Assembly: GCA_949775045.1 (NCBI GenBank)
Contig: OX459110.1
Location: forward strand, 12,681,741-12,745,740
DNA: 64,000 nt
From: Metridium senile
Lineage: Eukaryota; Cnidaria; Anthozoa; Actiniaria; Metridiidae
Direction of reading: 5' to 3'
Under the pieces are notes generated by a model. That model did not search any database and had not been told where the DNA came from. It saw only the letters and a program-made list of their open reading frames with translations. Positions within the stretch are counted from its first letter, which is position 1; the number at the start of each line of letters is the position of its first letter. Positions 10,916-21,435 of this stretch are shown here, in pieces. The position numbers and the translations under genes are program-made.

Positions 10916-13900
10916 TCATGCACAGTCACCAAGAAAGTCAACAACTTCTGATAATTCTCTGTTTTTTGCCTCTTTATGTGACCATCTGTCTTCAGCTAAT
11001 TTAGGGGTTATGTTCCAACGATCATGATATATTCTTTTGCCGCATCCTGGACACTTTTTGCCTCCTGGAATAAAAACAGATTTTTGAATGTTAATACTTT
11101 CTAATTTCATTGCCTTCCTTCATCCTTTCTTCCCTTCCTTCCTTCCTACCTTTCCCCCTTCCTTTCTTCCTTCATCCTTTCTTCTTTCCTTTCCTCCTTA
11201 CTCCCTTCCATTATTTGTTCATCTCATTCTGCCTTCCTCCATCCCTCCTTTCCTTCCTTCAATCCCTTCTACCTACCTGTAAAAGGCGGCGTCTTCATGT
11301 ACTTGTCCAGGCAGCCATAATGAAATAAATGGAAACAGTACACTCTTTCAATAAACAATGGATTCTTAGGGTCTGTGATACAATCCTGAAAACATTTGAA
11401 ACAACAATAAAAAAAATATTGAAGGGGCAGGCAGTAGAAATGGTAACAGTTTTGTTTATGATTATGATGATAATAGAAAAAGTGAAAAAAATGATAGTAA
11501 TAATAACAGTATGATACATCTGTATTCCCTCTACCTTAGAATTAGGTGGTAGTGCCCTATTCTTACACATATCCAACTAGTCATATATTATACTTGTCTA
11601 TCTAGCCCTCAAGTAAAACAATATTTTGCATTATAAAAGAACAAAAATCTTTTGATTGGATAATAAATAACCTGTATTCCTTTTACCTTAGAATTAGGTG
11701 GTAGTGCCCTATTCTTACATATTGTACAGTCCTCTGTAGGGTATCTTCTTGCGCAATCCTTGATTAGAAAATCACACACAGGTTTTAGTGATGGTTTGGG
11801 CTTGAATGGTGGAGCCCTGAAACACAGACATAAGAAATAATCAATATTGTTTTAATAAACTCAATATAATATATCATTTCATTTGCATAATGCATGCTAT
11901 GTTTATTCCAAAGTGTAAAAAAAGCTCAAATCAAGTAATAAATGGTGTATATAAATACAGACACAAGCTGGTTCTATCACAGGTAGCCCAAGCTCACTAT
12001 CTGTGGTCTTATAAGCCTTTATATATGGGAGAATATATGGCGATTTTAAAAAGACCACAGATAGTGAACTTGGGCTACCTGTGGTTCTATACGCTTTACA
12101 CATATCATGTGACTATCCTGCATTGTGAAACAACATCAGAAACTGTGTGCATATTAATGTACATAAAAACAAACACTCTAACTCTTTTACTCTGACAAAG
12201 GGCTAAAGCAGGAAATGTCAGTAAAGTTAACATTTTTTATGGTGTTACAAATCTCATTCTATTACCTATCATTTAAAAACAAACAAGACAAAAACTAAAA
12301 AAAATTCCATTGGCTGTAGGCAAATTTTACATTAATTTTATATATCAGTTGTTCAATAGTTTCACAGTTCTGTTCAGTGACCACAAGTAATAGTTCCAAG
12401 TCGAGGTTTGCGTTGCTGCGCATAGCAAGACTATAATTTATCATGCACAGCAACTGGAACCTCAACTTGGAACTATCATTCTTGGTCACTGAATGGAACT
12501 GTGAAAAAGACTATTGGGACCATGTCTTACTTAGGGTTTTTCCTGACAGGTGCCTGGACACATTGTCTGGCCAGGTCAACAGATTGTCCTGTAAATATTT
12601 TTAACAAAGATGGAGGGAAATTGGAATCTTTGATTTCTATGCTGTGAATTGGAATAAGAAATAAAATGAGATCAATAAATATATAATTGAATGAATGAAT
12701 GGATGGATGGATGGAAGAATAAATGAATGAGGGAATGGATGAGTGAATAGATAAAAACTATGAAGAAAGGCAGGTGTAGAAATTGTATCTCTACATATCA
12801 TGAACATGCAAGAAGGAAGGGGGAAGTAAGTAAGGAAAGAAGATATGAAAGACAGCTTAAGGCCCGGGCAAACGGCCTCAACATTTGCTTCAACATCCTT
12901 TTGTTAAATGGCAATGTTGACCCAAACCATTCTACAGCATTCAGCAAAATCGAACCAATGTTGAAGCAAATGTTGAAGCTGTTTGCCCGGGCCTTTAACA
13001 ATACTTCCAGTCCTACAAAAGTCTCTGCTACTTCTCATACCTTACTGGTTCATCTGGGTAGTTGTCAGGAATTGTCAGTCGAAAATCCAAGAAATAACTG
13101 GAATAAAAAAACATTAACATAACACTATAAGCCAGTCACTGAGGTGGTTCTTTTGTGTCTGCGCAATATAGGTGCAGTATGTGCTAGTATGAATAAGTCA
13201 TTAATGATGGGCATGGTCTGGATTTGTTATATCCTCAGTGGTTCCTTTACATCCCCCAAATGCAGCAACTGAGACTGAACGGAACTGTGAAAAAAAAACT
13301 ATTTGTTTTTTGCGGTGTTCAGGACAACCCCATGTCACTTAGTGTGGTCAATACCAGGTTTTGCATTTGGGGAACAGAATACACTCCAAGGCACAAACCT
13401 GTTTTCATTGATAGTAATATTTATGACACCCGCTTTTTGCTTGATCTTAAACTGGTCCTTGTCTGTGATCAATTTCTCTTTTATATAGCTTAATTCTTCA
13501 CTGCATACAATTAAAGGATTTTCATCCAGGAACTTACGCACAAATAACACCAAGGGATAGACCTGGAATAAAATAGATTATAAAACTCATTAATAATTCA
13601 TAAGAAATTGATAAAAGAATTCACAACATTGAAGAAGGTTATGTATATCCCATACAGATTCATCCTGATTTGCATAAGTTTCAACTTGGATTTTCTCAGG
13701 CAGATTTACTTTTCTCTTGATAATTTTAGTAAAATATGAAAGAACTAACGTTGGACTTTCATAAGTACGATCTGTATGATATACAGTCATTCGTCTTCGA
13801 CTCGCCACTGTATATCCCATACAGAATGGCCGCTCATATTGTATATAGTACTTGTACATATAACATGTTATTTATAAAACTAAATCATAATTCATGAAAA

Positions 13901-15357
13901 ATTTACAAAATAAATAATCATCAAAGCCAACAACATCATAAACATCACCACTGTCATCATCATTACCATCATCTCTGTCATCACCATCATCATCACCATC
14001 ATCTCTGTCATCACCATCATCATCACCATCATCATCATATCATCACCATCATCTCTGTCATCACTATCATCATTCCTTGCCTGTTGTTTTCCAATGTGTT
14101 GTTTCATTTCCTGGTCACAAGTTTCCGTAAGTTTGCTCAATAGTTTAGGAGGTAAAACACTGCTTTTCAGTTCTATTAATATTAAATCATTAGGATAGCT
14201 GTCTTGAAACTGCATCTTTACTGTCAACTGTTTGTGCTTGGTACGTCTGGAAAGAACACAATAGATTCAGTTAGAGGGGTTTCATTGATTAGTGTATGGG
14301 GGGGATCGGCAATATTGCAAGGGGGTTACATTATTTTCGGAAGCTATATATATAGGGGGGTTATTACAAACTATATGCAGCTTTAGTAATAAACTGTCTG
14401 AACACAGGAGGGGGAGTTATGATATTTTTTACCAGCCAGAAAGGAGGGGGGGTTGCATAATAAGTGAAAAAGGCATCAGGTGATTTTGCCGACCCCCCCC
14501 CCCCCCCCCCTCCACACACTAATAAATGAAAGCCCACTTAGAGTACATATCTATAAATGAGTATATTATTTAAATGTAAATCTGATGGATGAGATTATCA
14601 TTATTATGAACATCGTCAGATGTCATTTTCAAGTGATTTATTAACGATATCGAAACGTAGTGCAACCAACTTAGTGTTTGTATTTATTTTAATTATAATA
14701 TCATCATAATTATCACCATTATTATTATCATCACCACCACTATCATGAGTCGTAAGTTAGAAAACTGATATAAGTTATTGCATTCAACACCTTTAAACTA
14801 GTTTATGTATCGTATTATATCATCATCATCACAATTACCACCATTTATTAAACGATTATCAAAAGTATTACAATATCATCCATACATGTCATCACACTAT
14901 CATCATCATGTTTACATCTATTTCTATTATAGCTACAATTGACATTTAGCTAACAGATATCGATATTAAACTTCAAAATACTGTGAAGCTATAAAAACAA
15001 TTTCCACCCGGACTCAAAAATCAACTACAATCAAAATAAATAAATACACATACAATACATCACTGAAAATGTGGGGAATATAAATAACAAACTTAATCTC
15101 AAATTGTGATAATTATTTTCGGTATAAACGCTTTAATAAAGACATCATAATATTGCAAAGTTTCGCAATTTTTATCATAAAAATGGTGACACCTTTGTTT
15201 ATAAATAGTAAATTACTCACTTTAAGCGCACTTGCACGTTCATGATATGTAGAGATACAATTTCTACACCTTCTACAGTCTCTAGGATCTTTGTTTTGGC
15301 TTCTTGAAGTTCATTTTTGATATATTTTTGAGTTGCATCACTGAGTTCGGTCGCCAT
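10916..15357 (-). CDS. Eight-exon RWD and RING-H2 protein, probable E3 ubiquitin ligase
   Basis: Assembled from exons 15357-15221, 14246-14081, 13562-13399, 13097-13041, 12641-12531, 11816-11687, 11385-11277 and 11064-10916. All junctions keep frame; all are GT-AG except intron 2, which starts GC (CAG|GCAAGG). The product is 340 residues with start context AAGATGGCG. Residues 1-100 and 105-215 each look like an RWD domain (DSYPND and DNYPDEP match the YPxxxP region). The C-terminal RING-H2 ligands are all visible: C242, C245, C272, H274, H277, C280, C296, C299. RWD plus RING suggests an E2-binding ubiquitin ligase; the substrate is unknown. FANCL also combines two RWDs with a RING, but its RING sequence differs and I do not assign orthology. 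Introns hold many palindromes and two fragments of the gene itself. The exon structure is well supported; the function is inferred. Confidence 0.85.
11108..11276. repeat. Pyrimidine-rich (CTTC)n low-complexity tract
   Basis: C/T-only tract within intron 7 of the RWD-RING gene, abutting the donor of exon 7. In the sense of the gene it is a purine-rich intron start. Overlapping open frames rich in Ser/Pro/Phe are artefacts. Confidence 0.85.
11520..11568 (-). pseudogene. Duplicated 3' fragment of exon 6 with donor-like end
   Basis: About 49 bp nearly identical to 11672-11720. That segment spans the end of exon 6 (the CTIC half of the RING) and its splice donor. The copy lies 152 bp downstream in the sense of the gene and ends in GTAGAG where the true donor reads GTAAAA. 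If its donor were used, the read-through frame would meet a stop before the second half of the RING. Confidence 0.7.
11978..12083. mobile_element. Palindromic element bounded by CACAGGTAGCCC
   Basis: Begins CACAGGTAGCCCAAG and ends with the near complement CTTGGGCTACCTGTG. The inner arms pair ATCTGTGGTC with GACCACAGAT. It lies in intron 5 of the RWD-RING gene. The 12-mer variant faces the opposite way from the TAGCCTCC family copies. Confidence 0.7.
12205..12272. mobile_element. Half copy of the ATAGGCAACAGAATG palindrome family
   Basis: Carries GTTAACATTTTTTATGGTGT and CATTCTATTACCTATC, matching the right arm of 10132-10264. No left arm is visible. It lies in intron 5. Confidence 0.55.
12354..12516. 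mobile_element. Palindromic element next to the exon 5 donor
   Basis: The arm CAATAGTTTCACAGTTCTG pairs with CTGTGAAAAAGACTATTG, and inner AGTTCCAAGTCGAGGTT pairs with AACCTCAACTTGGAACT. The element ends 14 bp from the splice donor of exon 5 of the RWD-RING gene. A further arm-like fragment (GGAACTGTGAAAAA) is at about 13280. Confidence 0.75.
12772..12812 (+). pseudogene. Antisense-placed 41-bp fragment of RWD-RING exon 1
   Basis: Matches 15231-15271 of exon 1, reverse-complemented, with one mismatch in 41 bases. It lies in intron 4 of the same gene in opposite orientation. No flanking exon sequence is copied with it. Confidence 0.8.
12857..12998. mobile_element. piggyBac-like MITE with TTAA target site
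   Basis: TTAA occurs at both ends. The inverted ends read GGCCCGGGCAAACGGCCTCA at the left and the complement of AGGCCCGGGCAAACAGCTTCA at the right, continuing into CAACATTTGCTTCAACAT on both arms. TTAA duplication is typical of piggyBac and a few other superfamilies (for example Kolobok). It lies in intron 4 of the RWD-RING gene and has no coding capacity. Confidence 0.75.
13250..13377. mobile_element. Probable hairpin element in intron 3
   Basis: TCCCCCAAATGCA near 13253 pairs with TGCATTTGGGGAA near 13365. The arms are short and imperfect, so this may be a decayed palindrome. It ends about 20 bp from exon 3. Confidence 0.45.
13918..14072. repeat. (ATC)n/(ACC) microsatellite in intron 2
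   Basis: CATCATCACCATCATCTCTG repeats directly downstream (gene sense) of the GC donor of exon 2. It produces a Met-rich open frame that fuses artificially to exon 2. Confidence 0.9.
14276..14535. mobile_element. G-rich/C-rich palindromic element in intron 1
   Basis: The left arm GGGGTTTCATTGATTAGTGT with a G-run pairs with the right arm CACACTAATAAATGAAAGCCC after an 18-base C-run. It lies about 28 bp before exon 2 of the RWD-RING gene. The G-runs inside could form quadruplexes on one strand. Confidence 0.7.
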
Positions 15358-15524
15358 CTTGGACTTTTTCGACCGGCCTGAGCCCGCAGTGATGGACAGC
15401 AGACAATCCCTCCCAGCATACTTTGCAGACTATACAAAACGAGAATGAAAAGAATGAAAGGGTGAATGAATGAATATGAATGAAAAAAAAAACAAATGAA
15501 TAATAAAAGCAATTGAATGAAAGT

Positions 15525-15800
15525 TGCAACACCGTAAAAAATGTTAACTTAACTTCACTTACTTTTCGAGCTTTAGCCCTTCACTCCGACGAAAGGCTAA
15601 ATCTCGAAACGTCAGAAAAGTTAAATTTCATTATATTACCTATCGTTTATATCAAACACCGACGCAACCTATACTAGTTTACTCGCTAGTTTCTATTTCT
15701 ATTTTTACGGTGTTACAAATTTCATTTTATTACCTATCGTTTATATCAAACACCGACCGGCGCAGCCTATACTAGTTTACTCGCTAGTTTCCATTTATAA
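15525..15800. repeat. Two partial copies of the ATAGGCAACAGAATG-related repeat
   Basis: CACTCCGACGAAAGGCTAAA and ATTACCTATCGTTTATATCAAAC sequences occur, the latter twice, about 100 bp apart. The same words recur at 35810-35950. It lies just upstream of the RWD-RING start codon, so it may overlap its promoter. Confidence 0.6.
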
Positions 15801-16267
15801 ACAAATGAATATTTTGGTTTTATAAGCACGGAATCATCATCATTGTCATCTTCATCCTCTTATCATCGCCATCATCATAATTTTTATCACCATCGTCACT
15901 CTCACTACCATTATACCATCAACATCATCATACCAATATTTTTACTCTTCCCGAAATCAGTATCAATTCATTATAAGCAGGAGCCCATTACACAACGCTC
16001 TTTAGAACTTATAACTTTTTTTCTGTAACCATTAAGACTTTCGAGTCTTCGTATAAGAACGAATTAGGAGTCGTTAGACAAATAACTCGGGTAGGGAGGG
16101 GAGTAAAGCGTGATACATCTGTTCCGGAAAAAACACGCAATCATCTCGAACACTAGGCCATTTAAAGCCACACATGTCAAACACCACAGGGAATCCACAT
16201 TCACCTGTCATGCAATCATGTTAGGTCAGCGGGATATCGCAGAAGTATTTATTGTCAACACAATAAG
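15801..16267. other. Intergenic, no gene seen
   Basis: Short TCATCA-rich patch near 15834-15930, then unique AT-rich sequence with no supported gene. Confidence 0.5.
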
Positions 16268-16615
16268 AAAACATTTGAAAAGATGACATTGGATGCAAGT
16301 AGCTTGATTTAATGCTCACTCTTTCTTGCATGAATGGAATTATGATAATATATGTTTTCTTTCTTTGCAAATAACTGCAGGGGAAAATAGGGGTGATGTT
16401 TCAGAATTATTCACTCCGAAATTTCTTTAAAGAAAATTGAGAAAACATATTGGAAAGATGACACTGGATCAACTGTAACTTGGGTTAATGCTCGGTTTTT
16501 CTTACATGAATATAATTATGATAATATATGTCTTCTTCATTTGCAAAGAGCTGCAGGGGAAAATTAGGGGTGATATTTCAGAATTATTTGCTCCGAAATT
16601 TCTTTAAAGAACATT
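16268..16615. repeat. Tandem duplication, two units of about 174 bp
   Basis: Both units contain AATTATGATAATATATGT, then CTGCAGGGGAAAAT and CCGAAATTTCTTTAAAGAA in the same order, with moderate divergence. Confidence 0.8.
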
Positions 16616-16784
16616 AAGAAAATATGTTGGGCTTGTCAGCTTGGAATAGAGCACAATTTGTCATGCTAATTGGATAAATATATGAACGTTTCTTTGTAAA
16701 TGATGCATTCACATCATCCAGGAGAGAAACTGAAAGCCTTTTTAAGATTTAGAGAATAAGCCGGCTATGATGTGGAGGCATTGA

Positions 16785-17425
16785 TTAACTCGGTTATTTG
16801 AGTAACCACTACTCAGCCGTTTTTGCATGCAGTGAGTAACTGTTGATGCATCGCCTTTAGCTAGTTATTTTAGTAACCACTACTCAGTCGTTTTTGCATT
16901 GAATACCTTAGTGTGGATGATCCGATATACTCCGTTATTGGAGTAACCACTTCTCACTAGTTTTCAATATATTTGCAGTGAGTAACTGTGGATGCATCAA
17001 TTTACCTATTTATTTTAGTAACCACTACTTAGTCGTTTTTGCAGTGAGTACCTGTGGATGCATCAACTTTCTCGGTTATTTTAGTAACCACTACCCAGTC
17101 GTTTTCAATATATTTGCAGTGAGTAACTGTGGATGCATCGTTTTACTCGGTTATTTTAGTAACCACTACCCAGTCGTTTTTGCAGTGAGTAATTGTGGAT
17201 GCATCGTTTTACTCGGTTATTTTAGTAACCACTACCCAGTCGTTTTTGCAGTGAGTAACTGTGGATGCATCGATTTACTCGGTTATTTTAGTAACCACTA
17301 CCCAGTCGTAAGCGTTTTTGCAGTGAGTAATTGTGGATGCATCGTTTTATCGGTTATTTTAGTAACCACTACCCAGTAGTTTTTGCAGGAGTATTAAACT
17401 GTGGATTGATCGATCTACTCCGTTG
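16785..17425. repeat. Minisatellite, unit about 66 bp (AGTAACCACTACTCAGTCGT)
   Basis: About nine units spaced 65-76 bp, each with GTGAGTAACTGTGGATGCAT and AGTAACCACTACCCAGTCGT. The open frame inside with SNCGCI repeats is an artefact. The same family forms a second array at 30855-31905. Confidence 0.9.
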
Positions 17426-17714
17426 ACCACTGCTCAACGTTTCTTGCACTACATTTAATGTAAAAAAAAAATTACGAACGTAATGATAAATATTTTCTAG
17501 AATAAGTTCTAGAAGAAACCTTTTCATAAAAAACCTGTTATGATAAAAACATGTCCAGAAACAAAGCACTATTGTACTGGACCACTTAGCTAATAAAGAT
17601 CACTGTTAACAAGCCTGTATTGTTGTGTGACTATACTAGTAGATAAAAGATTCTTAAGGATGAATGTCGACACCAGCGAGGCGCGTGCCTTTACATATGT
17701 TTTTCTTCAATATC

Positions 17715-18380
17715 GATACCTGTTGCATATTGTACTTGTAGAATAAGGTAATAGCTGTTTTGGACACGCTTACGGTCAATTACTATATTATGTTAGCACG
17801 GCAAACGAACGAAAAATAGAGTAATTCCTTCTCCCATGAAAAAATAGTAAATGCAATAGTAGTTTTATCTGTTGCATATTGTACAAGTAGAATAGGGCAA
17901 TAGATGTTTGGGACACGCTTAGGGTCAATTGCTGTATCATGTTAGCAAACAAACGAACGAAAAAAACACTTGGAGAATTAGAGTAATTTTCCTTTGCCTA
18001 TCAGTGAAAAAATAGTCAGTGCAATAGTAATAGACTTTAAAAGTTGTTTTTTATCTGTTGCATATTGTACAAGTAGAATAGGGTAATACCTGCTTGGTAC
18101 ACGCTTAAGGTCAATTACTATATTATGTTAGCAAACAAAAGAACGGAAAAAGAACTTTCTAGAAATAGAGTGTTTTTCTTTCGCCCATAAAAAATAGTCA
18201 ATGCAATAGTATTTTTATCTGTTGCATATTGTACAAGTAGAATAGGGTAATACCTGTTTGGGACACGTTTAGGGTCAATTACTATATTATGTTAGCAAAC
18301 AAACGAACGAAAAAGAAACACTTAGAGAGTTAGAGTAATTTTCTTTCGCCCATGAAAAAACAGTCAATGCAATACTAGTA
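17715..18380. repeat. Tandem repeat, four units of about 149-186 bp
   Basis: CTGTTGCATATTGTAC starts units at 17720, 17869, 18055 and 18219. Each is followed by GGACACGCTTAGGGTCAATT-like sequence and AACAAACGAACGAAAAA. Confidence 0.88.
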
Positions 18381-18599
18381 TACTCTGAACGCAATGTTAC
18401 CCCATATTTCTCGCAGGTACGTATAGATTATACAGGAACCCCAGCTTCTTACTTCTAACCTCATCACCGTTCGGCTCTTCCGGTCGAGCTGTCCAGGACC
18501 GCGTATGCACTCCACACCATCCGGCCCAGTATTCGACGTCCAATAACTAATAAACCTAACATAAATTTACCCAAGCACATTCGCTTTGCCATATATCGT

Positions 18600-18715
18600 T
18601 CGTAAATTTGCAACAGAGGATTGTGTTGTTCTCTCTCATGCCACGAGGTTTTTTCCCCGGGTTATCCGGTTTCCCTCCCTCCGCAAAAATAATCAACATG
18701 TGAGCAGAGCTGTGT
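18600..18715 (-). mobile_element. SINE body fragment
   Basis: Contains GTTTTTTCCCCGGGTTATCC and CCTCCCTCCGCAAAAAT, the reverse complement of the SINE body at 19190-19310. The two form an inverted pair around 18.65-19.26 kb. No tRNA-like head is visible with this fragment. Confidence 0.55.
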
Positions 18716-18894
18716 GTTGTAATTATTGAATGTAGCGGTAGCGAGTGTGAGCGAACCTTACGGAAGAGCCCCGACGTGGAGTGATAGCTGTAAATATACG
18801 CCGTGATGTATTCCTAAAAACGTGTAATGATTGTCACACTGCAAAAACGGCGCTCAGTAGATACAACTCATAATATTGAGTAAATCATTGCATT

Positions 18895-18995
18895 CAGGAG
18901 GACACTAAAGTGAAGCCAGGCTCGTTACATACCGGGATTCGAACCTAGACCACAGCGGTTAGAGGCGCGCGGTAAACCAAGACGCCACCCATGAT
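18895..18995 (-). mobile_element. tRNA-like SINE head with pol III boxes
   Basis: On the minus strand an A-box-like TGGCGTCTTGG (18987-18977) and a perfect B box GGTTCGAATCC (18945-18935) lie about 30 bp apart in a tRNA-like context. The segment does not read as a functional tRNA: I cannot form a proper acceptor stem. It is best read as the promoter of a tRNA-derived SINE. Confidence 0.6.
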
Positions 18996-19189
18996 CAGAT
19001 GACATGTCCGAGTTCAGACGAGTGTTGAGAGGTGATTACTCAAATAATCTGAGCTATTCACTCAACGCACAAGAGATCATACAATCGTTTTTTCCAGCTA
19101 TTTGTTAAAGCAGGCTATGTTTTTCAGCTATAGCTGGTGTGTGCCTGCTGTATCTCACACACACTCCACACTACAAGCACACTACATTA

Positions 19190-19380
19190 AAACTCACATG
19201 TTGATTTTTGCGGAGGGAGGAAAACCGGATAACCCAGAGAAAAACCCTTGTCGGTCATGACAGAGAACAACACATCACACTGTTCACTGCTCGCCCAATC
19301 AAGCAGGGAATCGAAATCAGGTCACAGTTGTGAAAGGCCATCACTCTCACCGTAAGGCCACCCATGCATGGTAGCCACAC
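19190..19380 (-). mobile_element. tRNA-derived SINE, near complete
   Basis: Minus strand. A head at about 19380-19306 has an A-box-like GGGTGGCCTTACGG and a B-box-like ATTTCGATTCCC. It is followed by a body containing GGGTTTTTCTCTGGGTTATC and CCTCCCTCCGCAAAAATC. The body recurs at 18600-18715 and, diverged, at 26640-26790. Confidence 0.6.
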
Positions 19381-19389
19381 CCCTTTAAT

Positions 19390-20920
19390 AAAGTAAACAT
19401 TTAGCTATACAATATACGAGATAGACTGAAAAGGTCTACATGAAGCAAGGTACTGTGATACTATGGTGAACCGTCTCTGGAATGAACTGCTCAAGTAGGG
19501 GTCACCGTACAATTGTGACCGATAATTGATCAAAGGTTCTATATTACTAGGGCGGTTCGACAGTTATTAAGACTAAACCAAATAGCCACTCATCGTTCTA
19601 AGAACCGATAGAGCACGAACAAAACCAGTAATTAAGCCCTCTATTAGCGTACAAAGTGTGGCTTGTGGCTATTCTTAACAACAATAGGGCTATCCCGTAA
19701 GACCTTGGCCTGTACTCAATAGACCATTGTATAGTCTGAATTGAAGACAACGTCCAAAAACACACAGATATAATACATAGGAAAATACACACGGGAGAAA
19801 TTATTTACCTGAATATCGATTACCAGAAATCGATCGATATAACAACGGTGAAAATTACCTAGTAGTAAAAATTATATTGCGCGCGCTTTTTATCGTAGTT
19901 TTTGTTTCTGTCATTTCCACGTTGCTGAGCACAACAGGTGTAGGGGAGTAACCTTACTGCGCATGCGTGAGCAACTCCTCGCCTCGTCAATAAATAATAG
20001 GAGAGTGTCCACAGTAAAATCGAGCCAGATGGTTTTAGACAATTATTAGGCCTAAAGAAACACAGACGAAAAATTTGATCTGTAGAATAGAGTGTACTAA
20101 GTTTTTATCCGTTGGAGAATCACTTTAGTTGAGTCCGAGGTTTGGAGATATTTTTTAAAGTGGTCTAGGGTTTTCTAAATATGTTATCTTGAAATTCGAC
20201 TCGATGTTAATTATCTGCTCAATGTAAGTCCCTTAGGAGATAAAGGCCTAAACCACAGAGAATTCAATCTGATCGAGAGGATTTAGGATAGTTGGTGAAA
20301 ATCGTGATAACACTTCGCCACTGTGGCACAGCTTTTATTCACTGGAAACTCATGGTATTTTGACGGATGTGTGAATAAAATTAAATAAAGATCACATTAA
20401 TTTAAAAGCCAAACAACGGCCTTTTGAGGAAGACAAGACACAACACTTGTACGATTCGGCACACGCCGTACCCGTGTTCAAATCCCCTACTTTTTGTCAA
20501 GTTTGCTAACCTATTTTCAACATTGTAATGAAGTTGATTTTCTAAAGCAAAGAAAAAAGTCTAATATATTGCGATGGTATACATCTTGAAAACCCGACAA
20601 TATTAAAAAGTCGACAATAAACTTCTCTTTTTGAGTATTCTTACAATAAGCAAATTACTTTCTTTGATGGAGATTTCTAAGCTATTTTCAACAATTAAAT
20701 TAACTCCTTTTTCTAAAGCCATGAATAAAGACTTATATTAAGTCGGGTATTTTTTTTTTTTTTTTTGGTCTTCATGAAGAGACGCATTTTTAAAAGTCTA
20801 TAACAACAATATCAGGATCCACAGAAAATGTTTAAAGGTCGCTTTTGAATATACTAAATATAGAGTAAGAATTATTCTTCAAGTAGAATATTTATGCTGT
20901 CAGAACCGTTCGTGTTTTTA
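19390..20920. other. Intergenic, no gene seen
   Basis: Unique AT-rich sequence with a poly-T run near 20750. A B-box-like TGTTCAAATCC near 20480 lacks a convincing A box. The short open frame at 19598-19792 shows no domain. Confidence 0.5.
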
Positions 20921-21195
20921 GAATTCAGCCATGAACAAAGCCCAAAGATTTTCAAAAAGAACGACCATTTCCAAGGCTTCTTTACTAGAAAAACAATGCT
21001 TAATATCTACTATGCAGCCAAATTAAACCTTCTTTGAGTACTATATCGAGTTAGGAATAAACTCAGCCATGAACAAAGCCCAACGATTTTCAAAAAGATC
21101 GACCATTTTCGAGGCTTCTTTACTAGAAAACCAATGCTAAATATCTACTATATAGTCAACAAAAAACCTCCTTTGAGTATTACACTGAGTTAGGT
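20921..21195. repeat. Tandem duplication, two units of 138 bp upstream of the bHLH gene
   Basis: CAGCCATGAACAAAGCCCAA occurs at 20926 and 21064, each followed by a close copy of the next 110 bp. It lies 240-510 bp upstream of the bHLH start codon and so may be part of its control region. Confidence 0.85.
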
Positions 21196-21358
21196 ATAAA
21201 TTTAACGTAGAATATAATTATAAGGAAAGGCTCCATAACATGGAAATTATCTAGCAAATCTCATTCATATAAACAATAGGGTATTGTTCGAGGAAGACCA
21301 ATGAACACAGCGTATCCCCAAAGGCCTGGCCTTCTATTAGCACTTGGGATTTATCTTT

Positions 21359-21369
21359 GGTATATATAG
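21359..21369 (+). promoter_or_regulatory. TATA box of the bHLH gene
   Basis: GGTATATATAG lies about 75 bp before the start codon at 21436. That leaves room for initiation near 21390 and a 5' UTR of about 45 bases. Inferred from spacing and sequence only. Confidence 0.6.
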
Positions 21370-21435
21370 AAGTCCATAGAAGGATCTATTAGATCAAACA
21401 CCAGCCCAGTATAGCCATCTAAACACAAAATCACT

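Noticed and set aside
13892..14080. Met/Asp-rich extension of RWD-RING exon 2
   Set aside because: It is a TGATGA-type microsatellite reading into intron 2; the next RWD exon joins in frame at the GC donor.
16785..17425. Possible CRISPR-like array (regular 66-bp spacing)
   Set aside because: Units are near-identical throughout with no unique spacers, and the DNA is eukaryotic; this is a minisatellite.
18895..18995. tRNA gene
   Set aside because: A and B boxes are present but I cannot form a normal acceptor stem and a related SINE head lies nearby; treated as SINE promoter.
20440..20500. Second pol III B box (TGTTCAAATCC)
   Set aside because: No acceptable A box or cloverleaf in the expected position.
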